From Haloarcula limicola (lineage in GTDB: Archaea > Halobacteriota > Halobacteria > Halobacteriales > Haloarculaceae), in contig NZ_WRXM01000001.1 in the NCBI RefSeq assembly GCF_010119205.1, forward strand, positions 1,758,933 to 1,822,932: a stretch of DNA of 64,000 nt, written 5' to 3'. Position 1 is the stretch's first letter; every line of letters starts with the position of its first letter. The notes beneath the pieces were generated by a model, which was not told the origin of the DNA, searched no databases, and worked only from the letters and a program-made list of their open reading frames with translations. Made by a program: the position numbers and the translations under genes. This document shows, piece by piece, positions 1-8,839 of this stretch.

Positions 1-225
1 TCGCAGGCCGAGCGCGCGGCCGACACCGTCGGCGACCTGATGGAGACGGACCTCCCCCGACTCGACGCCGACATGTCGGCGTTCGACGCGCTGGTCGAAC
101 TCGACACCGCCCGGGCCAGCGCCGCCCTCGTCGAGGGGCCGGACGGCGTCCACGTCGTCTCCCGGGAGGACTTCTCCTCGGCGATGGAGATGCGGCGGCT
201 GGTCGGGACCGGCGACCCGTTCTGA
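1..225 (+). CDS. CBS-domain protein, C-terminal end (partial)
   Basis: The frame is open from the first base and ends in TGA at 223-225, so only the last 74 residues are seen. They read like half of a CBS pair: a short helix ending in VGDLME, then alternating strand and helix up to GVHVVSRED, the usual end of a CBS repeat. CBS domains bind adenosyl ligands and regulate attached enzymes or transporters, but the attached part lies outside the window. An internal ATG at base 40 is not the likely start because coding continues upstream. Confidence 0.7.
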   Translation, partial: SQAERAADTVGDLMETDLPRLDADMSAFDALVELDTARASAALVEGPDGVHVVSREDFSSAMEMRRLVGTGDPF

Positions 226-227
226 CG

Positions 228-833
228 CTACTCGGCGTCCGCGGCCGACCGTCGGTCCGCGAGCGCTCGCACGGACGCGGGACCGACGAAGCGCGGCACC
301 CGCTGTGCGTATCGCTCGTAGGCCTCGCCGTACTGCTCGCGCAGCCACGGCTCCTCCGCGAACGGGAGCGTCACCCACGACAGGAGGTAGACGGCGCACA
401 GCGCGAACACCGGCGGCGTCGCCGCGAAGACGGCGAACCCGACCGTCGCGACGACGTAGCAGACGTACTGCGGGTTGCGGGAGTAGCGGTACCAGCCGCC
501 GGTCCGTAGCTCGCCTTCGAGCCCCATCGTCTCCTCGCTCCCGAGGCCCCGTCCGGCGAGCAGCGCGCCGGCGAACGGGACGGCGAAGCAGACGGCACCG
601 GCGACGAGCGCCGGCGTCGGGAAGCCGAGGCTGTTCCAGCCGAAGTACGTGACGACGAGGAGGGAGACGTTGAACGTCTGTTCGAGCGTCCAGTGCGTGT
701 AGTACCGCCATCCGCGCTCGCCCGGCGGCCAGTACTTCGTCCACCCGAGCGCGCTCGACGCGATCCCGACCAGATTCACGGATTCGGCGGCGAATCCCAC
801 CGCGAACGCGACGAGCGGTAGCGACAGGTCCAT
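228..833 (-). CDS. Isoprenylcysteine/phospholipid methyltransferase-family membrane protein
   Basis: This 201-residue integral membrane protein has four or five hydrophobic segments (about 5-30, 52-68, 73-93, 122-157). The family signature is in the C-terminal half: RNPQY at 119-123, then EEPWLREQYGEAYERY at 160-175, as in ICMT/PEMT-like methyltransferases that bind S-adenosylmethionine at the membrane face. The true substrate is unknown: archaeal members are not shown to methylate prenyl-cysteine, and a lipid or small thiol is possible. The gene converges on the CBS gene, only 2 bases away. Family assignment is firm and function is inferred. Confidence 0.75.
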   Translation of the reverse strand: MDLSLPLVAFAVGFAAESVNLVGIASSALGWTKYWPPGERGWRYYTHWTLEQTFNVSLLVVTYFGWNSLGFPTPALVAGAVCFAVPFAGALLAGRGLGSEETMGLEGELRTGGWYRYSRNPQYVCYVVATVGFAVFAATPPVFALCAVYLLSWVTLPFAEEPWLREQYGEAYERYAQRVPRFVGPASVRALADRRSAADAE

Positions 834-886
834 AGCGTCGCTTGTCGGTGTGAGCGCGTGGACGTTGTCCCGGCTCTACTAGGCGA

Positions 887-894
887 TTTAAATA
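887..894 (+). promoter_or_regulatory. TATA box of the HTH-10 regulator gene
   Basis: TTTAAATA is centred about 27 bases before the GTG start at 917. This spacing predicts a leaderless transcript and supports that start codon. Confidence 0.6.
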
Positions 895-916
895 TTCATC
901 GGGCAAAGCACCCACC

Positions 917-1600
917 GTGAAGTACCTCGACGTCTATCTCCGCCAGCCGCGGTGGATGCTCCACCCGATGCAGGCGTTCATCCGCGACGAGGACGTCGTC
1001 GAGTACGAGGAGCTACAGGCCTGGACCGGCATCGGCGGCGACCGGTCGGTCGAGTACGTGCTGTTCTACGTCGAGGCCGAGCTGGAGCCGTACGCGGCGG
1101 CGCTCGATTCCGTCGAGTCGATCCGCTGGTACGACCTGACGCCGGTCGACGACGGGGCGTTCTACGCCTACGTCTGCCAGGAGACCCTCCCGGCGGACCG
1201 CTCGTGGCGCGAGGCGTTCGCCGACCTGAGCGTCGTCCCCGTCCCGCCCGTCGTCTACGACAGCGACGCCGCCTTCCACATGACGCTCGTGGGCACCGGC
1301 GAGGACCTGCAGACGACGCTCTCGTCCTTACCCGAAGACATCGACGTGACCGTCGAGGCCATCGGCGAGTACGACCGGCGACACGCCCCGGTGGTCGGCG
1401 ACCTGACCGATCGCCAGCTCGAAGCCGTCGAGGTCGCCGCCGAATTGGGATTCTACTCGGTGCCCCGCGAAGCCGGCGTCGCGGCGGTCGCCGACGAGCT
1501 CGGCTGCGCGGCGAGCACCGCCTCGGATCTCCTGCAGAAAGCCGAATCACGGGTCATGCGCCGTCTCGCCCGCCGATACGGCCGGCGGACGAGCGGGTGA
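917..1600 (+). CDS. HTH-10 (Bat-like) transcriptional regulator
   Basis: The protein has 227 residues. Residues 163-220 form a haloarchaeal HTH-10 domain, opening with LTDRQLEAVEVAAELGFY and ending in a basic helix after the recognition helix AASTASDLLQKAES. The N-terminal 150 residues resemble the small sensory domain that precedes HTH-10 in regulators related to bacterio-opsin activator. It probably binds DNA and controls unknown genes. A GTG start is chosen because a good TATA box sits at the leaderless distance. Its TGA stop directly abuts the stop of the converging gene. The ligand and regulon are unknown. Confidence 0.8.
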   Translation: MKYLDVYLRQPRWMLHPMQAFIRDEDVVEYEELQAWTGIGGDRSVEYVLFYVEAELEPYAAALDSVESIRWYDLTPVDDGAFYAYVCQETLPADRSWREAFADLSVVPVPPVVYDSDAAFHMTLVGTGEDLQTTLSSLPEDIDVTVEAIGEYDRRHAPVVGDLTDRQLEAVEVAAELGFYSVPREAGVAAVADELGCAASTASDLLQKAESRVMRRLARRYGRRTSG

Positions 1601-2953
1601 TTATCGCCGCTGCCGGAACCAGTCCGCGCTTCCGACGACGACGCCGACGAGCGACACCAGCGAGACCGCCAGGTGGATCTCGACGAACCAGAACGGCGTC
1701 TGTGGGGCGACGGCCCGGAGACCGATCAGCGCGAGCGAGAGCCCCGGAATGCCGTTATCTACCGTCTGGACCCCCTCACCCGAGGGCTCGTAGGCGGTCG
1801 CGCCGGCGCGCTCGCCCTCGGGGAGCCGCTCGGCCTCGTAGGGTATCGGGGAGTTGCTCGGCGTTCCGGTGCTCCAGACGACGGTGCCGTCTTCCGTCAC
1901 CTCGAAGACGCGCTTGTTCAGCGTGTCCGTCACGAGCGTGTTACCGTTGTCGAGCCGGTCGGCGTCCCGCGGCCAGTTGAGGTCCATGCCGCCGGCGCTC
2001 TCGAGCGACCAGACCGGCACCCAGCGGTCGCCTCGCTTGTGGAGCTCGACCACGCGGTCGTTGCCCGAGTCGGCGACCAGTATCGCGCCGGGACCGAGCC
2101 ACTGGGGGTTGTGTTGGTGGTCCATCACGCTCGGGTCGCCACAGCGGACCTCGCCGTCGTCGTCGAAGTCCAGGAGCTGTTTGCCGCCGCCCCTGCAGGC
2201 CTCGTCGTCGGTACCGCGGTCCGCGTTGACGACCTCGACGACGCCCTCGCCGCGCTCGACGACGAGCAGTTGGTTGGAGTTGCGCACCGAGACGAGATAG
2301 CGCGTGTCGCTGATGGCGTCCACGTCGTTGATGTGGAGCCAGTCGTGTCTCGTCGCGTCCGGCGGCGCGTCGTAGAACCGCGAGGCGTTCCACTGCCACG
2401 TTATCTCGCCGTCCTCCAGGATGAAGATGCGCTCGTGTTCCATGTCGGAGAGGAGGAACACGCCCGGTTCCAGCCGCTCGACGTCGTGCGTCTCACTATT
2501 CTTGCCGGTTCGGACCGGGAAGGCGTACTCGCTGAGGACCGTCGGCCCGCCAGCGGCGTGAGGGTCGATGATGCGGAAGCCGGTCTTGGTGCACGGCGCG
2601 TCGTAGGGCGCACAGCCGGTCTCGTAGCCCGAGTGCATGAACCCCGCCATGACCGTTCCGTTGGGGAGCCGCGTCACGTCGAAGTAGCTGTCGGCGCTCC
2701 CCTCCTGCCACGCGATCGCGCCGTCTCTGATGAGGTAGACGCTGCCCTTGCCGTGCCAGCCGGGACCGCCGCCGTGAGAGCCGACGAGCGTTCCGGTGAC
2801 GTTCGCGCTAGTGTTCGTGCTGGCGTTTGCGGTATCGTAGCTCTCGCCGCCGATGCCCCGGTCGGGAGCCGTCACCGCACCGGCGACGAGCGTGCTGGAG
2901 AACAGCAGGAGGCTGACCGCGACGAGGGCGACACCGCGCCTGGCACGTTCCAT
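1601..2953 (-). CDS. Arylsulfotransferase (ASST)-family surface protein
   Basis: The likely start is the ATG at 2953, giving 450 residues beginning MERARRGVALVAV. An upstream in-frame ATG exists at 3088 but adds an uncharged-to-basic tail without a signal character. An N-terminal hydrophobic segment (about 7-25) acts as signal or anchor, and a second lies near the C terminus, before a basic RQRR end. The middle shows repeated beta-propeller-like strands with GNTLVTDT and ILVADSGNDRV, as in ASST/NHL-type proteins. Known ASST enzymes move sulfate between phenols, but catalytic residues cannot be confirmed by eye, so it may be only a propeller. It is probably anchored outside the cell. Confidence 0.65.
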   Translation of the reverse strand: MERARRGVALVAVSLLLFSSTLVAGAVTAPDRGIGGESYDTANASTNTSANVTGTLVGSHGGGPGWHGKGSVYLIRDGAIAWQEGSADSYFDVTRLPNGTVMAGFMHSGYETGCAPYDAPCTKTGFRIIDPHAAGGPTVLSEYAFPVRTGKNSETHDVERLEPGVFLLSDMEHERIFILEDGEITWQWNASRFYDAPPDATRHDWLHINDVDAISDTRYLVSVRNSNQLLVVERGEGVVEVVNADRGTDDEACRGGGKQLLDFDDDGEVRCGDPSVMDHQHNPQWLGPGAILVADSGNDRVVELHKRGDRWVPVWSLESAGGMDLNWPRDADRLDNGNTLVTDTLNKRVFEVTEDGTVVWSTGTPSNSPIPYEAERLPEGERAGATAYEPSGEGVQTVDNGIPGLSLALIGLRAVAPQTPFWFVEIHLAVSLVSLVGVVVGSADWFRQRR

Positions 2954-3097
2954 CGTCGTCACCTGGGTGAGAGCGGAAAAAAGCCTTCCGGGGTGGGGCG
3001 GAACCTCCGGTCCCGCGTCTCGGTGAGCGGGCTTCGCCCACGAACCGAAGCCCGCGCGGCGGTAGCTACAAATCACCTCCCCGCACACGTCCCGACG

Positions 3098-3952
3098 ATG
3101 CAGTCGGGATTCGTCGAGGCGTTCGCGTCGCTGGTGGGAACCGACCCGCTCGTGATGGGACTGGTCGGTGGGATCGTCATCGCGGGACTGAACCTCCTCG
3201 GGGCGTCGCTCGTCTTGGTGTGGCGCGACCCCTCCGAGCGCGCACTCGATATCGCACTAGGGTTCGCCGCGGGCGTGATGCTGGCGGCGGCGTTCACGAG
3301 CCTCATCCTCCCCGGTATCGAGGAGTACTCCGGGGGCAACCCGATACCGACGCTACTCGGCGTCGCGCTCGGCGCGCTCTTCCTCGACCAGGCGGACCGC
3401 TTCACGCCCCACGCCCACTACCTGCTGACCGGTCGCAAGCGCACGGACGCCGCCGCCCCAGCGGAGTCCCTCCCCGGGTCGGACGAACGGCTGACCGGCG
3501 TCGTCCTGTTCATCCTCGCGATCACCCTCCACAACATGCCCGAGGGCTTGGCCGTCGGCGTCGGGTTCGGCGCGGCGGCGACCGATCCCTCGCAGCTCGG
3601 CGGCGCGCTCTCGCTGATGCTCGCCATCGGCATCCAGAACGTCCCCGAGGGACTGGCGGTGTCGGTGGCCGCCGTCAACGCCGGCCTCGACAAGCGCTTC
3701 TACGCCGTCGTCGCGGGCGTCCGAGCGGGCGTCGTCGAGATCCCGCTGGCGATCCTCGGGGCCGTCGCCGTCACCGTCGTCGAACCGCTCCTCCCCTACG
3801 CGATGGGCTTCGCCGCGGGCGCGATGCTGTTCGTCATCTCCGACGAGATAATCCCCGAGACCCACCGCAGCGGCCACGAGCGCGTGGCGACGCTGGGGCT
3901 GATGGCCGGCGCGATCGTCATGCTGTACCTCGACATCTCGCTGGCCGGGTGA
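3098..3952 (+). CDS. ZIP-family divalent metal transporter
   Basis: The protein has 284 residues and eight predicted membrane segments. The paired metal-site motifs of ZIP carriers are clear: HNMPEG at 145-150 and QNVPEG at 180-185. A variable, polar loop with His-containing PHAHY lies at about 104-108. It should import zinc, iron or manganese across the cytoplasmic membrane. The frame stays open far upstream, across the antisense strand of the preceding gene, but the ATG at 3098 gives a normal ZIP N terminus. No regulator site was recognised. Confidence 0.9.
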   Translation: MQSGFVEAFASLVGTDPLVMGLVGGIVIAGLNLLGASLVLVWRDPSERALDIALGFAAGVMLAAAFTSLILPGIEEYSGGNPIPTLLGVALGALFLDQADRFTPHAHYLLTGRKRTDAAAPAESLPGSDERLTGVVLFILAITLHNMPEGLAVGVGFGAAATDPSQLGGALSLMLAIGIQNVPEGLAVSVAAVNAGLDKRFYAVVAGVRAGVVEIPLAILGAVAVTVVEPLLPYAMGFAAGAMLFVISDEIIPETHRSGHERVATLGLMAGAIVMLYLDISLAG

Positions 3953-4028
3953 ACGCAGTTTCGGTAACGCCGCCGACAGAAATGTAGCTCTGCAAACATT
4001 AACGGGCCAGTCGGCCCTCGGTACGCGT

Positions 4029-4607
4029 ATGTCCGAAACCGAGTCCCGGCCGCTGGTCGTCGGCGTCGTCGGGAGCCTGAACGACGATAGCGTCACTCGA
4101 CTGGCCACGGAACGCGCGCTCGCGGCCGCCGCGGACCGCGGCGCCGAAACCGAGCTACTGGACCTCAGAGACTACGAATTACCGGTATTCGATCCGAACG
4201 CCGACCCCCCGGCGGGCGTCGCCGAGCTGACCGACCGTATCGAGGCCGCCGACTCGGTCCTGCTGGGGACGCCGATGTACCACGGCTCCTACGCCTCCCC
4301 GCTGAAGACCGCCCTGGACTACGCCGGCTTCGACGAGTTCGAGGCGACGACCGTGGGTCTGCTGGTCGTCGCCGGCGGGAGCTACCCGCTTCCGGCGCTG
4401 GACCACCTCCGGTCTGTCTGTCGCGCTCTCGACGCGTGGGTACTCCCCCATCAGGCGGCCGTCACCGGCTCTCACGGCATCGACGGCGAACTGCCGGAGG
4501 GCGACCGCGGTCGGGTCGAGGAACTCGGCGAACAGGCGGTCGCCTACGCCGACATCGAGCCGGCCGACCCCGAGGCGCAGTCGCCGCCCGCCCCGGCCGA
4601 CGATTAA
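4029..4607 (+). CDS. NADPH-dependent FMN reductase-family flavoprotein
   Basis: The 192-residue protein has a flavodoxin-like fold. It begins VVGVVGSLNDDS, the phosphate-binding loop after strand 1, followed by TPMYHGSYASPLKTALDY, the conserved flavin-ring loop of the FMN_red family. It probably reduces FMN, quinones or other oxidants with NAD(P)H. The C terminus is a short acidic and proline-rich tail. Its TAA stop overlaps the TAA of the converging gene in the shared four bases TTAA. Substrate is not determinable from sequence. Confidence 0.85.
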   Translation: MSETESRPLVVGVVGSLNDDSVTRLATERALAAAADRGAETELLDLRDYELPVFDPNADPPAGVAELTDRIEAADSVLLGTPMYHGSYASPLKTALDYAGFDEFEATTVGLLVVAGGSYPLPALDHLRSVCRALDAWVLPHQAAVTGSHGIDGELPEGDRGRVEELGEQAVAYADIEPADPEAQSPPAPADD

Positions 4608-5479
4608 TCGAACGCCGTGACCGCGCCCGTCCCGTCGAGCACGGCGACCCGCTCCGCGTCACCGGGAGCGACCCGAACGGCGACCGCCCACGGGTCGGTC
4701 GCGCGGACCGTCACGGCCTCCGGGTCGACCACGAACGGGAGTTCCCAGACCGGGCGCTCGCGCAGGTCGACCCCGTTCTCGTAACAGAAGCCCTGGACGC
4801 CGGGGTGGGTCAACAGTACTGCTCCCGGCGGGACGTAGCTGTGGTAACTGCACCGCTGGCAGTCGTAGCCGACGACGACGGAGTGGCCCCGGACCGCGAC
4901 GGCCTTCGCCGGCGGGCCGTCGCTGAACTGCCGCGTGACCTGGCCGGAACACACCGGACAGCACTCCGCGTGCGCCCTGGCCCACGCCGACCGCGCGACT
5001 CTGTCGAAGGCGCGGCCGATCTCGTCGCCGCTCCGGTCGACGAGACCGCCGGGGTCGAAGGGATGGCGGAGGTGACGGAGCCCGCACTCCCGACAGGCGA
5101 CGCGTCCGCCTTCGATCGTCCTGTACGTGAAGGCCAGTCCGCCGCCGCAGTCGATGCACGACCCCGATAGCGGCTCGCTGTCGCGGCCGTCCCGTCGATG
5201 GAACGCGCCGCCCTGAATCGCGTCGACGACGCGATGACCCGGATAGGTCAGCGCGTACAGACCGTCGTCGGTCTTCGCGACGAACCGGCTCTCGAGCTTC
5301 GAGAGGTGGTAATTGAACTTGCCGCTGTCCCGCTCTCCGACCCGCTCGCGTAACACCGAGAAGGAGAGCCGCTGTCGCTCGGCCTCGCCCAGCGCTCGGA
5401 GAATGGAGATGCGGAGTTCGTGGCCCACCAGCCCGAACGCCTCCTCCGGCGAGAGGGTCGCCCGTGGGTCCTCGGTCAT
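4604..5479 (-). CDS. Winged-HTH (ArsR-like) protein with C-terminal zinc-ribbon region
   Basis: Starting at the ATG at 5479 gives 291 residues. Residues about 8-80 form an ArsR-like winged helix (GHELRISILRALGEAERQRL, then SGKFNYHLSKLE). The C-terminal 200 residues carry cysteine pairs CIDCGG, CRECGL, CCPVCSG and CQRCSYH, suggesting two zinc ribbons in the haloarchaeal DUF7351-type region. It is probably a metal-structured transcription regulator. An upstream open frame to 5866 overlaps the neighbouring CPCC gene and is rejected. The stop overlaps that of the converging reductase gene. Confidence 0.75.
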   Translation of the reverse strand: MTEDPRATLSPEEAFGLVGHELRISILRALGEAERQRLSFSVLRERVGERDSGKFNYHLSKLESRFVAKTDDGLYALTYPGHRVVDAIQGGAFHRRDGRDSEPLSGSCIDCGGGLAFTYRTIEGGRVACRECGLRHLRHPFDPGGLVDRSGDEIGRAFDRVARSAWARAHAECCPVCSGQVTRQFSDGPPAKAVAVRGHSVVVGYDCQRCSYHSYVPPGAVLLTHPGVQGFCYENGVDLRERPVWELPFVVDPEAVTVRATDPWAVAVRVAPGDAERVAVLDGTGAVTAFD

Positions 5480-5519
5480 ATCGTCAGTGTGTACCGACCC
5501 GGTAATAGTAGCTCCGCCG

Positions 5520-5819
5520 TCACCTGTCGTAGGGCCAGTTCGGGTCCCGGTCGAACTCGTCGGCGGCGACGGAGCCGTCGGCCTCCTCCGGCGCGCAGGC
5601 CCCGTGCTCGCGGAAGTTCTCGCGCGCGGTCGAGAGCGAGACGTGGTTCGTGTCGCTGACGTAGTCGGCGTCACCGAACTGATGGGGGTCGTCCATCCAG
5701 TGACAGACCGGACACATCTCGTAGGAGCCCGGTGCCCCCTGCGGGAGTGTGCGATAGCCACAGCACGGGCAGTAGCCCAGTTCCCGCGCCGCGGGGTTCC
5801 CGGGTGCGTCGGTGGACAT
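5520..5819 (-). CDS. Cysteine-rich CPCC-family small protein
   Basis: Starting at the ATG at 5819 gives 99 residues. It contains YCPCCGYRTL and a second pair in YEMCPVCHW, with a WMDDP stretch, matching the Cys_rich_CPCC family found across bacteria and archaea. The four cysteines probably bind one zinc ion. Function is unknown. It lies 40 bases upstream of the winged-HTH gene on the same strand, so the two may be co-transcribed. Confidence 0.75.
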   Translation of the reverse strand: MSTDAPGNPAARELGYCPCCGYRTLPQGAPGSYEMCPVCHWMDDPHQFGDADYVSDTNHVSLSTARENFREHGACAPEEADGSVAADEFDRDPNWPYDR

Positions 5820-5894
5820 GAACGGTGGTATGCGTTGTCGTGCCAAATAGGTGGCGGGTCGTTCACGGGACCGGGAAACCGCCAGAGAAGGCCG

Positions 5895-6179
5895 TTACTC
5901 GGACTGCGCGGCCTCGACTTTCTCGGCGTACTCTTCGAGTTCGGCGGCGAGTTCGCGGGCCTGGTCCGCCGAGAGCGTCACCGAATCGGCGTGGGGTTTC
6001 ACGGCGTCGAGTTGCGTGTTGTCCATCTCCAACTGCAGGGAGACGTGGTCGGGGTTCTCCCGCGGCGCGGTGACGTTCAACACCGCGAGCGCCTCCTCGT
6101 CGAAGCCGTGGCCCTCTACCGTGCCGTCTAACAGGTCGAACGTCGTGTACGCGTTGACCTTCATGATGCGGTCTGCCAT
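5895..6179 (-). CDS. Haloarchaeal conserved protein (DUF6360-like)
   Basis: The protein has 94 residues, is acidic, and begins MADRIMKVNAYTTFDLLDG. It ends with a helical heptad-like tail (ARELAAELEEYAEKVEAA). I recognise the N-terminal pattern as that of a small protein family restricted to haloarchaea, but no biochemical role is known. It stands alone between the CPCC gene and the hairpin region. Codon use is typical for the window. Confidence 0.65.
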   Translation of the reverse strand: MADRIMKVNAYTTFDLLDGTVEGHGFDEEALAVLNVTAPRENPDHVSLQLEMDNTQLDAVKPHADSVTLSADQARELAAELEEYAEKVEAAQSE

Positions 6180-6259
6180 GCTCCTCCGTTGGGGGTTGGT
6201 CGTCTAAACCTCTGTGCTCTGTCCAAATGGGAGTGCGTACCAACGGAATCAGAAAGCCC

Positions 6260-6353
6260 CCGGCCGGTCGCGGTCGCTGCTCGACATATCCTCGCTCGTG
6301 CCTCGCTCGGATAGGGGTCGAGCAGGCGACTCCTCTCCGCCGCGACCGGCCGG
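6260..6353. repeat. 94-base stem-loop, candidate structured RNA or dispersed palindromic repeat
   Basis: The outer arms are a perfect 14-base inverted repeat (6260-6273 with 6340-6353, CCGGCCGGTCGCGG). Inner arms at 6277-6285 and 6317-6325 (CTGCTCGAC) and at 6287-6291 and 6309-6313 (TATCC/GGATA) nest in register. The loop holds a direct repeat of CTCGCTCG. Overlapping short open frames look non-coding. The region between the genes at 6179 and 6428 holds nothing else recognisable. Confidence 0.6.
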
Positions 6354-6427
6354 CCCCTTTCATTCCTCCCAATCGGTTGCGTCACCGGCAGAAACGCTCG
6401 GCCGCGTCGCCGGCGACGAGTGGTGAT

Positions 6428-7594
6428 TTACTCCGCCTCGGCGTTCTCGCTCGTGAACCCGACCGCCTCGGCGTCGGCGGCGGCGCGGTCGATGGCGGCG
6501 TCGAGGTCGAACTCGCGGACGATCTCGCCGTCCCGAATCAGCGGTTCCATGAGCGACTCGGCGTCCTCGGGGGCCTCGCGGTCGGCGAGGCCGATGTGGT
6601 GGCCGCCGTCGGCGGTGCGGTACACCGCCTTCTTACCAGTCAACTTCCCGCGCTTGGCGGCGAGTTCGCCCTCGACTTCGACGATGTCCAGCGCGAAGTC
6701 CAGCGGGTCGGCGTTCGAGACGTAACTGCCGACGCCGAAGCCGTCGACCACGTCCCGTAGGTCGCGTAACTGCTCGGGACCCAACCCGCCGGAGGCGAAG
6801 ACGTCCACGTCCCCGTGGCCGTGGGCGTCCAGCGACCAGCGGACTTCCCGGAGGATGTGCCGGAAGTCGCCGCGGCGAGAGCCGGTGGTGTCGATACGTA
6901 CGCCGTCTAAGTCCTCGATTGTCTCGGCGGCCCGCACCGCCTCGTCCACCTCGTCGCTGTAGGTGTCGGTCAGCGCGATTCGTGGAGTCTCCGCGGGGAC
7001 GCCCTCGTCGAAGGCCCGCCACGCCTCCTCCTGGTTGCCGCGGCCGAAGCAGATGACCAGCGCGTGGGGCATCGTCCCGCCGGCCGTCCGGCCGGTCGCG
7101 TCCTCGGCGGCGACGTTCGAGAAGCCGTCGAGGCCGCCCAGCAGGGCCGAGCGCTCTATCATCGCGCCCAGCGACGGATGGACGTGCCGCGACCCGAAGG
7201 AGAGCACCGTCGAGTCGGGCGCGGCGTGGCGAGTTTCCAGGGCGCGCGTCGCCACGCCGGTCGGGTGGGAGAGAAAGCCGAGTAGTGCGGTCTCCAGCCG
7301 GCAGAACTCCCGGTACGGCCCCTCGATGCGCATCACGGGACCGCCGTCGAACAGTCGCCCTTCGGGGATCGCGTCGGCGTCGACGGCTCGCCCGTCCAGC
7401 AGCGCCGCGGCGTCTTTCAGGCCGGCCAGGAGGTTCCACTCGCCGGTGGCGAACTGGCTGGCCGTCACCTCGGCGACCACGTCGGGGTTTTTCCCCGCGT
7501 GCTCTAGAGCCTCCATCGTCCGGTCGAAGTAGGCGTCGGTCGCCCGACCCTCGCGGATGGTCTCGGGCGAGATAACGTCGAACTCGTCGGTCAT
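6428..7594 (-). CDS. pncB: Nicotinate phosphoribosyltransferase
   Basis: This 388-residue cytoplasmic enzyme couples nicotinate with PRPP to give nicotinate mononucleotide in the Preiss-Handler route to NAD. Family hallmarks are ETALLGFLSHPTGVATRA near 101-118, SFGSRHVHP at 132-140 with the catalytic-type histidine, GGTMPHA, and VFASGGLGPEQL in the phosphate-binding barrel end. The length fits the archaeal form. The ATG start at 7594 gives a normal N terminus. A nicotinamidase-like gene at 11765 could supply its substrate, although the two are not linked in an operon. Confidence 0.9.
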   Translation of the reverse strand: MTDEFDVISPETIREGRATDAYFDRTMEALEHAGKNPDVVAEVTASQFATGEWNLLAGLKDAAALLDGRAVDADAIPEGRLFDGGPVMRIEGPYREFCRLETALLGFLSHPTGVATRALETRHAAPDSTVLSFGSRHVHPSLGAMIERSALLGGLDGFSNVAAEDATGRTAGGTMPHALVICFGRGNQEEAWRAFDEGVPAETPRIALTDTYSDEVDEAVRAAETIEDLDGVRIDTTGSRRGDFRHILREVRWSLDAHGHGDVDVFASGGLGPEQLRDLRDVVDGFGVGSYVSNADPLDFALDIVEVEGELAAKRGKLTGKKAVYRTADGGHHIGLADREAPEDAESLMEPLIRDGEIVREFDLDAAIDRAAADAEAVGFTSENAEAE

Positions 7595-7693
7595 ACCCCG
7601 CCTTCGGACGGGGATTCAAAAAGGACGCGGGTCCGAGCGGCGACAGCGGCGACAGCGGCGACGAGTCGCCGTCTCGCGTCCGCCGCGCCGTGA

Positions 7694-7888
7694 CTATCGT
7701 TCGACGACGGCGGGGTGATCGACTCCGTCCGCGGTCGCTCGCAGCAGCGCATCGCTTATGGCGCTCTTGCGGTGGCTGACCTGCAGATGGACGTACACGT
7801 CGTTCGCCGCCAGTTCGTGTCCGCAGAGCGGACAGGCGCGTGTCTCCTCGGTTCGATCCGTCGCGGTCACGGGCGTCGTCGATTGCAT
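7694..7888 (-). CDS. Small C2H2-type zinc-finger protein
   Basis: The ATG at 7888 gives 64 residues. The finger is CPLC (19-22) followed by HLQVSH (35-40), a Cys2-His2 arrangement with a 12-residue spacer. Such single-finger proteins are common in haloarchaea and probably bind nucleic acid or partner proteins. A longer open frame to 8365 runs antisense through the next gene and is rejected. An AT-rich stretch at about 7895-7925 probably holds the promoter. Confidence 0.7.
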   Translation of the reverse strand: MQSTTPVTATDRTEETRACPLCGHELAANDVYVHLQVSHRKSAISDALLRATADGVDHPAVVER

Positions 7889-8023
7889 ATACTCGGATAG
7901 TGTTACTGAATCTATATGAATGTGTGTAGTTGAGATACTGTCAGGAACGTCGACATCTATACCACTATCGAGACGACGCCCGGCGTCGAAACCTTTTCTT
8001 CCGGCCGCTCTGTCACGAACGCT

Positions 8024-8824
8024 ATGCTCGGTCCCCGCCGGTCGGTCGCCCTCCTCCTCGCCGTCGCGTTGCTCCTCCTCGGCGGCTGGTTCGCCGGTCA
8101 GCAGTACGTGGCGGCGACGACCTACGAGCGGACGGCTGGAACGGTACAGTCCGCCGAGATGGAGACGTCCCAGCGCGTCGGCGGCGGTATCCGCCTCGGC
8201 GGCGACCAGTACTACCGCCCAAACGTGACCTACTCGTATCGGGTCGAGGGCCGGAGCTACACCGGACGGAACGTCGCGCTCGGCGGCGAGGTCGACACGA
8301 ACGCGCGCGGTCGGGCCGCGGAAGTGCTGAATCGATATAGCACCGGAGAGGAGATAACGGTCCACTACGACCCGGACGCGCCCGAGAGGGCGTATCTCAG
8401 CCGTCGGTTCGCCTTCTTCCCCGGCGGCGTCCTGTTCGCGGCCGGACTACTGTTGCTCGGCGACGCGCTCACGCCGCGGACGCGAGTGATCGGGTTCGTC
8501 CTCGCGCGGATTCCGCTCGGTCCGGAGGGGAGACGAAGCGACGGCGAGGAGCGGCGACACGCCGTCCCCGACGACCCGACGGCGATACTCGACGGCCGCG
8601 GTTCGCCCACTTCTCTGTCGGTGTCGCCGGAACCGGTCGACGCGGCCCCACTGACCGGACGGGCGGCACAGGCGGCGTGGCTCGCGGTCGGGTTGGGAAT
8701 CCTCGCGACCGTCGTCGGCTTCGTCGCCGTCTCTCGACCGCCCTACGACGAGACGGCGATCTTCACCGGCGTCGGCGCGGTGCTGGCGTTCGGCCGCGGA
8801 GCGTACCAATCGCTGCTGGGCTGA
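8024..8824 (+). CDS. DUF3592-domain membrane protein
   Basis: The 266-residue protein begins with a signal or anchor helix (about 6-27) and continues with an extracytoplasmic beta-rich stretch: TAGTVQSAEM, VTYSYRVEGRSYTGRNV and EITVHYDPDAPERAYL, the DUF3592 signature. A membrane helix follows at about 134-150. A polar loop of about 60 residues and two further helices end the protein. The family function is unknown. Confidence 0.8.
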   Translation: MLGPRRSVALLLAVALLLLGGWFAGQQYVAATTYERTAGTVQSAEMETSQRVGGGIRLGGDQYYRPNVTYSYRVEGRSYTGRNVALGGEVDTNARGRAAEVLNRYSTGEEITVHYDPDAPERAYLSRRFAFFPGGVLFAAGLLLLGDALTPRTRVIGFVLARIPLGPEGRRSDGEERRHAVPDDPTAILDGRGSPTSLSVSPEPVDAAPLTGRAAQAAWLAVGLGILATVVGFVAVSRPPYDETAIFTGVGAVLAFGRGAYQSLLG

Positions 8825-8839
8825 CCGACTCGCCTCCCC

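Noticed and set aside
1673..3097. Upstream open frame of the ZIP transporter
   Set aside because: It runs antisense to the arylsulfotransferase-like gene; the ATG at 3098 starts a normal ZIP protein.
6214..6426. Short proline-rich frame over the 6.3-kb hairpin
   Set aside because: The frame follows the palindrome and has no start context; the hairpin is better explained as structured DNA or RNA.
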